From assembly GCA_003609755.1 (NCBI GenBank), contig AP017991.1:3055501-3119500 (forward strand): DNA of 64,000 nt, given 5' to 3'. A program made the translations under genes and the position numbers. Origin of the DNA: Planktothrix agardhii NIES-204 (GTDB taxonomy: Bacteria; Cyanobacteriota; Cyanobacteriia; Cyanobacteriales; Microcoleaceae). The notes beneath the pieces were generated by a model. That model was given only the letters and a program-made list of their open reading frames with translations. It ran no database searches and was not told where the DNA came from. Within the stretch, counting starts at the first letter, position 1; every line of letters starts with the position of its first letter. Below are positions 59,882 through 64,000 of this stretch, piece by piece.

Positions 59882-61714
59882 CTATATTGTTAACATTTGC
59901 AGGCTGTATAAACTGGCATATAACCCATTTTGTGCCACGAGTTCATCATGACTTCCCGACTCAACTAATTGCCCCCGTTTTAATACTAAAATTCGATCCA
60001 CATTTCTAATCGTTGAAAGACGGTGAGCAATAATAATAGCGGTACGTTCTTTTAACAGACGTTCTAAGGCTTCTTGAATTAAAACTTCCGTTCCCACATC
60101 TAAATTAGCCGTTGCTTCATCTAAAACTAAAATTTGAGGATTCCGAATCGCTGCCCGGGCAAAGGCTAACAGTTGTTTTTGACCACTGGATAAATTCGTT
60201 CCCCGTTCTCGTAATTCGGTATTATATCCTTGGGGTAACTGTTCAATAAAACGATTTATATTGGTTTTTTCCGCCGCCTGTTGAATTTCTGCCAAACTAT
60301 AGGATTCTCCTAGGGTAATATTACTTTTAACATCTCCAGCGAATAAAAAACCATCCTGTAAAATCACCCCGATATGACGTCTAAGTTCGGTTTGACGTAA
60401 CTCTCGAATATCAATGCCATCAACTAAAATTCGTCCTTGAGTGGGTTCATATAATCGACACAATAGCCGAATAATCGTACTTTTTCCGGCTCCTGTTGGC
60501 CCGACTAAAGCTACTTTTTCCCCTGGACGAATAGTTAAATTCAGGTTTTTGATCACATAGTCATCATCTTTATAGGCAAACCAAACATTTTCAAACCGAA
60601 TTTCTCCCATTTGTACCCAGTTATGATCATTAGAATCTAAGGTGGAAAGATGGGCAGTAATTTGATCAAGATCCTGAATTTCTATGGGTTCATTCAGAAT
60701 ATTATTAATCCGTTCAATGGCTGTTAATCCTGCTTGAATAGCAGTGAATTTTTCGGCAAATTGTCGTAGGGGATCAAATAATCTTTGGGCATATAAAATA
60801 AAAGCCGATAACGTCCCAAAACTCAAGTCATTTTCTATAACTTGTCGGCCCCCAAACCAAAGAACAACGCCAATCGCAATTAAGGCAATCCATTCCAAGG
60901 TTGCAGATACCGCCGAATCATAAAAAATAGTTTTATCAACTGCTTTAATATATCGAAGATTAGTAGCTCGAAATAATTCAGAATTAAATCTTTCTCGACG
61001 GAATAATTGTACAACCCCGATTCCCACCATATTTTCTTGAAATTGGGAATTAAGATTAGAAAGTTCGTCTCTTGATTTATAGTTCTCTTTCCGGTATTGT
61101 TGTTGAAAATAAACAATTACAGCCGTTACCGGAACCATCATTAAAACCAAGATTAATGCTAATTTCCATTCCATCATAAACATCAAAATAGCAATGACTA
61201 AAATGGAAAATAAATCATTAACAATCCCAATTGCACCCGTAGAAAATACATCCCCCAAGGCATCAACATCACTGGTTAAACGGGTAATTAATCGTCCGAC
61301 GGGAGTGCGATCGAAAAATTTTACAGCTAAAGAAGTGACATGATAAAATAAATCATTCCGAATATCGGTCGTCATTTGTTGACCTATTTTTTGCACCCAA
61401 TATCCTTGAATGGCTTGCAATAAAAATCGGAATAAAATAGTAATTAGAAGAATAATAACTAAAACGTTCAATCCATCCGATAGAGACATTTCTCTAAGGA
61501 AGGGAAGGGCTGTCGGTTCTTGACGAATTAAAGAAATCGCTTGTCCAATTAAAATCGGTTGAACTGCACCGGAAACCGAGAGGGGAATTAATAAAATTAA
61601 GCACAAAATTAATAACCGTCGATTCCGTTGTGCATACCCCGCAACCGCGCCGAGTAAGCGCCAATCTGTTTCACGGGATTGAGGGGAATTGTTAGGAGAA
61701 ATTAGGGTAGTCAT
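59882..61714 (-). CDS. ABC exporter, fused permease-ATPase
   Basis: The 610-residue half-transporter has six membrane helices (about 30-325). The ATPase domain (about 365-600) has Walker A GPTGAGKST, signature LSSGQKQLLAFARA and Walker B ILVLDEATANLD. It works as a dimer to export lipids, peptides or drugs. It resembles the MdlB/Sav1866 group; the substrate is unknown. Confidence 0.92.
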   Translation of the reverse strand: MTTLISPNNSPQSRETDWRLLGAVAGYAQRNRRLLILCLILLIPLSVSGAVQPILIGQAISLIRQEPTALPFLREMSLSDGLNVLVIILLITILFRFLLQAIQGYWVQKIGQQMTTDIRNDLFYHVTSLAVKFFDRTPVGRLITRLTSDVDALGDVFSTGAIGIVNDLFSILVIAILMFMMEWKLALILVLMMVPVTAVIVYFQQQYRKENYKSRDELSNLNSQFQENMVGIGVVQLFRRERFNSELFRATNLRYIKAVDKTIFYDSAVSATLEWIALIAIGVVLWFGGRQVIENDLSFGTLSAFILYAQRLFDPLRQFAEKFTAIQAGLTAIERINNILNEPIEIQDLDQITAHLSTLDSNDHNWVQMGEIRFENVWFAYKDDDYVIKNLNLTIRPGEKVALVGPTGAGKSTIIRLLCRLYEPTQGRILVDGIDIRELRQTELRRHIGVILQDGFLFAGDVKSNITLGESYSLAEIQQAAEKTNINRFIEQLPQGYNTELRERGTNLSSGQKQLLAFARAAIRNPQILVLDEATANLDVGTEVLIQEALERLLKERTAIIIAHRLSTIRNVDRILVLKRGQLVESGSHDELVAQNGLYASLYSLQMLTI

Positions 61715-61787
61715 TCTAACTTAAAATTTAAGTGATTTTCACTTCACAAAAGTTTAACACGCCTGATGGTAAGACTGCCGTTATAGC

Positions 61788-61855
61788 AGGGAACACCGGA
61801 ACATCCCCCCCAAACCCCCCGTGCACGGGGGGCTAGGGAGGGAGGGAACGCCGGA
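61788..61855. mobile_element. Core of the GTGCAC-hairpin MITE, copy 3 (partial)
   Basis: AGGGAACACCGGAACATCCC is followed by the palindrome CCCCCCGTGCACGGGGGG (61815-61832) and AGGGAACGCCGGA. It matches the centre of the elements at 21369-21505 and 23915-24050 but lacks their TAAGTA ends. It lies upstream of the ABC exporter gene. Confidence 0.75.
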
Positions 61856-61941
61856 TCTGGGGGAAAACACTTCACCGTATGGGTTCCAATATCTGTCTGG
61901 TGTCCTAACTGCCTTGGCGGTTGCTATATAGGTTTTTGAGG

Positions 61942-62679
61942 CTAACTTTCAATGATTCCTACAATTTGAGATACGGCTACAATGGGTGCGGTAACGGCTC
62001 TTAATATCCGCTTTCCCAGGGAAATGGGTTGAAATCCGACCGCGATGCCTCGGTGAATTTCCTCCTCCGTCCAGCCCCCTTCTGGCCCCGTTGCTAGGAT
62101 AATTTTATTCAGTCTTTTTTCTGCTGCTAGTGGGATTAATTCTTGGGTTAAAGAGGGATAATTTCCCCGACCTTCACAAATATATTGATCACAAGAATGA
62201 TCGTTTTTTTCTAATCCTATTTGAAATGAAACCGGATCAAAAATATTAGGAATAATCAGACGTTCCGATTGTTCGGCGGCTTCTCTAGCAATTTTTCGCC
62301 ACCTTTCTACCTTTTGTGGACTGGGTTTTAATACCGTTCTTTTACTAATTACCGGGATAAATTGTGTCACCCCTAACTCCGTACAACAACGCACAATTTC
62401 CTCAAATCCATCGGCTTTTGGTAAGGCAACTATTAATATAACTTCAATCGGTAATTCAGTTTGAATCGAGACTTTTTCAATTAATTTAGCCTGGGGAGAA
62501 GATGCAGGTAAATTAACGATTAATTCTGCTATCCACCATTGACCCTGAATAATAATAAAGCGATCGCCCTGTTTCAACCGTAACACCCGACCCAAATAAT
62601 GCTGTTGTTCAGCCGTTAAAGATAGGTATTCATTTTGAAGTTGTTCCGGGGCGATCGCAATCCGTTGAAGTTGAACCAT
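61942..62679 (-). CDS. rsmE: 16S rRNA (uracil-1498-N3)-methyltransferase
   Basis: RsmE methylates U1498 in the decoding region of 16S rRNA with SAM. The 245-residue protein has an N-terminal PUA-like domain (YLGRVLRLKQGDRFIII) and the SPOUT knot signature LATGPEGGWTEEE, ending GKRILRAVTAPIVAVSQI. All expected segments are present. Confidence 0.94.
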   Translation of the reverse strand: MVQLQRIAIAPEQLQNEYLSLTAEQQHYLGRVLRLKQGDRFIIIQGQWWIAELIVNLPASSPQAKLIEKVSIQTELPIEVILIVALPKADGFEEIVRCCTELGVTQFIPVISKRTVLKPSPQKVERWRKIAREAAEQSERLIIPNIFDPVSFQIGLEKNDHSCDQYICEGRGNYPSLTQELIPLAAEKRLNKIILATGPEGGWTEEEIHRGIAVGFQPISLGKRILRAVTAPIVAVSQIVGIIES

Positions 62680-62742
62680 GAATAAAACCGATTAAATTCT
62701 TGGTTAGATACTCTAACCTAAAACCCCCTCAGTTCAACTGGA

Positions 62743-63999
62743 CTATTCTACTTTCAGTTTTTCCAAATATTCTTCAATCGCTTGGGTGGCTAACTCAACC
62801 ACTGGTTTTCCCAAACGTTTAGATTCAGCTTTCAACTGATTATAAACAGAATCGCGCACACTGACCCGATGCCGAATTTTGCTCGGATCAACCGGGTTAT
62901 CAGAATCAGCATCAATCATCTCTGGTAGGGTCTGGCTACCTGTAAAAACGGGTGCTTCTTGAGTTTCAATATTCATTGAGGCAGTCGTTGAGTAAGAGGT
63001 CATAAATTTGCGAAGCTCGTCAAAGCCGACACGATCACAAAAATCACCAAAACTCTCCCCAACTTTCCGATCCTGTTTAAAATAAACTAAAATCGGAGTC
63101 AGAAAAGTTTCAAGATCGTGAATGGATAAGCGATTAACAAAAGCTTGAGCTAATCGTGTCTGATTCGGAGAGCCCCCCAGCCAAATCTGGTAGGCATCGG
63201 GGGCGCTGCCAACAAAGCCTAACTCCGCCATGTAGGGTCTGGCGCAACCATTGGGGCATCCAGTCATCCGAATGACAAAATGCTCTGGTTGCAAACCCAC
63301 ATTGTCCAACAATACCCGAATCCGTCCCAATAGACTAGGGATGACCCGTTCTGATTCTGTGATCGCTAATCCACAGGTCGGAAATGCCGGACAAGCCATG
63401 GCATAACGTTCTAGGGGATCAATTTCGGTTTCGGTTTTGATTCCGTGTTCTTTGAGCAGGGTTTGAATTTTGGGTTGAACTTCTGGGGAAATTTCATACA
63501 GAATCACATTTTGGTTTCCGGTGACTAACATCGGAGTTTCAAACTGTTCTACAATTTGGCGTAAAACTGTTTTAAGGCGGAAATTTCCTTCATCTTTGAT
63601 CCGACCATTTTCAATCGAAATGCCCAGAAATAATTGACCATCCCCCTGTTCATGCCATCCCAAATAATCTTGATATTTCCAAGCAGGTAAAGATTTAAAG
63701 GGTTTAAAGGCTTTGCCAAAATATTCTTCAGCTTTTGCCTTGAATTTATCCACCCCCCAATCATGAATTAAATATTTCATTCGGGCGTGACGTCGGTTGC
63801 TGCGATCGCCATAATCCCGTTGAGTTGCAACAATGGCTTTTACCGCATCATAAATATCTGCTTTATCGACATAGCCAATTTCATCGGCGACCCGGGCAAA
63901 GGTTTCTTCCTTATTATGCGTGCGTCCTAAACCTCCCCCAGCTAAAATATTAAATCCTTCTAACTCTCCAGCAGCATTTGTAATTACCACTAAACCCAA
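62743..63999 (-). CDS. sir: Ferredoxin-sulfite reductase, C-terminal part (runs off the window)
   Basis: Sulfite reductase makes sulfide from sulfite with six electrons from ferredoxin. The visible 418 residues contain two cysteine motifs for the coupled [4Fe-4S]-siroheme centre, [11 protein letters not shown] and [19 protein letters not shown]. They also contain the substrate-channel stretch [22 protein letters not shown]. The N-terminal third lies beyond 64000. The last 60 residues (after [13 protein letters not shown]) form a charged extension, [20 protein letters not shown], that resembles a ribbon-helix-helix domain. Confidence 0.93.
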   Translation of the reverse strand: MGLVVITNAAGELEGFNILAGGGLGRTHNKEETFARVADEIGYVDKADIYDAVKAIVATQRDYGDRSNRRHARMKYLIHDWGVDKFKAKAEEYFGKAFKPFKSLPAWKYQDYLGWHEQGDGQLFLGISIENGRIKDEGNFRLKTVLRQIVEQFETPMLVTGNQNVILYEISPEVQPKIQTLLKEHGIKTETEIDPLERYAMACPAFPTCGLAITESERVIPSLLGRIRVLLDNVGLQPEHFVIRMTGCPNGCARPYMAELGFVGSAPDAYQIWLGGSPNQTRLAQAFVNRLSIHDLETFLTPILVYFKQDRKVGESFGDFCDRVGFDELRKFMTSYSTTASMNIETQEAPVFTGSQTLPEMIDADSDNPVDPSKIRHRVSVRDSVYNQLKAESKRLGKPVVELATQAIEEYLEKLKVE

Positions 64000-64000
64000 A

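Noticed and set aside
1-64000. tRNA or rRNA genes
   Set aside because: No T-loop-like GGTTCGAATCC/GTTCAAATC stretch with a matching acceptor stem, and no rRNA-like sequence, was found on reading both strands; a dedicated tRNA search would settle this.

Overview
The window looks like the chromosome of a filamentous, non-heterocystous cyanobacterium of the Oscillatoria/Planktothrix type. The evidence is the gene set: NTRC, the FtrV subunit, NdhB, HisZ, a lumenal TLP40-like cyclophilin, aspartate kinase with duplicated ACT pairs, DevA/DevC-type transporters, and DUF3288. It is supported by many GCGATCGC (HIP1-like) octamers, AT-rich intergenic DNA, and dispersed short repeats such as ACCCATT/TAGGTAA heptamers. 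The genus is an inference. No rRNA, tRNA or phage genes were seen.

Layout. 1-10 kb: end of an unknown gene, group 2 sigma factor, 2Fe-2S ferredoxin plus cobQ, upp, YtxH-like and YggT membrane proteins, a glycine-rich protein of unknown function, NTRC, a transposase scrap, a short RTX-repeat protein, CsbD and a GerMN protein. 10-19 kb: a 1292-residue sacsin-like GHKL ATPase with a C-terminal PD-(D/E)XK-like (DUF3883-like) domain, accB and efp, the cyclophilin, two gene remnants, ftrV and DUF3288. 19-26 kb: two tandem small secreted-peptide genes, the first ending in RGSGR (PatX/PatS type) and the second carrying RGDGR; then tldD, a TPR/O-GlcNAc-transferase-like gene between two inverted copies of a MITE-like element, and a trypsin/WD40 protein. 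26-35 kb: small conserved genes, an oligopeptide ABC importer without ATPases, remnants, a pentapeptide-repeat protein, an SDR and ndhB. 35-46 kb: a 4Fe-4S ferredoxin, hisZ, a J-domain/TPR protein, an unlisted 47-residue membrane protein, MscS, a stand-alone GAF protein with cyanobacteriochrome signatures, two sensor kinases and lysC. 46-64 kb: metal ABC permease, thiS/thiE, a beta-helix/SPOR-like protein followed by one solitary CRISPR-type repeat, sugar ABC permease plus folate cyclo-ligase, a decayed stretch with two J-domain-type small genes, devC/devA, a repeat protein, an ABC exporter, rsmE and the C-terminal two thirds of sulfite reductase.

Most of the window is housekeeping DNA in short operons. 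The best candidates for something new are: (1) the tandem RGSGR/RGDGR peptide genes, whose starts each lie exactly 59 nt downstream of a CCGGATCA box; (2) the 187-residue stand-alone GAF protein with DXCF and Cys-His motifs spaced 28 residues apart, next to two sensor kinases; (3) the ATPase-nuclease protein with three internal repeats; (4) the orphan CRISPR repeat; and (5) several MITE-like palindromic families. Gene remnants (HD-domain-like, DUF218-like, glutamine-binding protein, WD40, transposase) show ongoing decay around these repeats.
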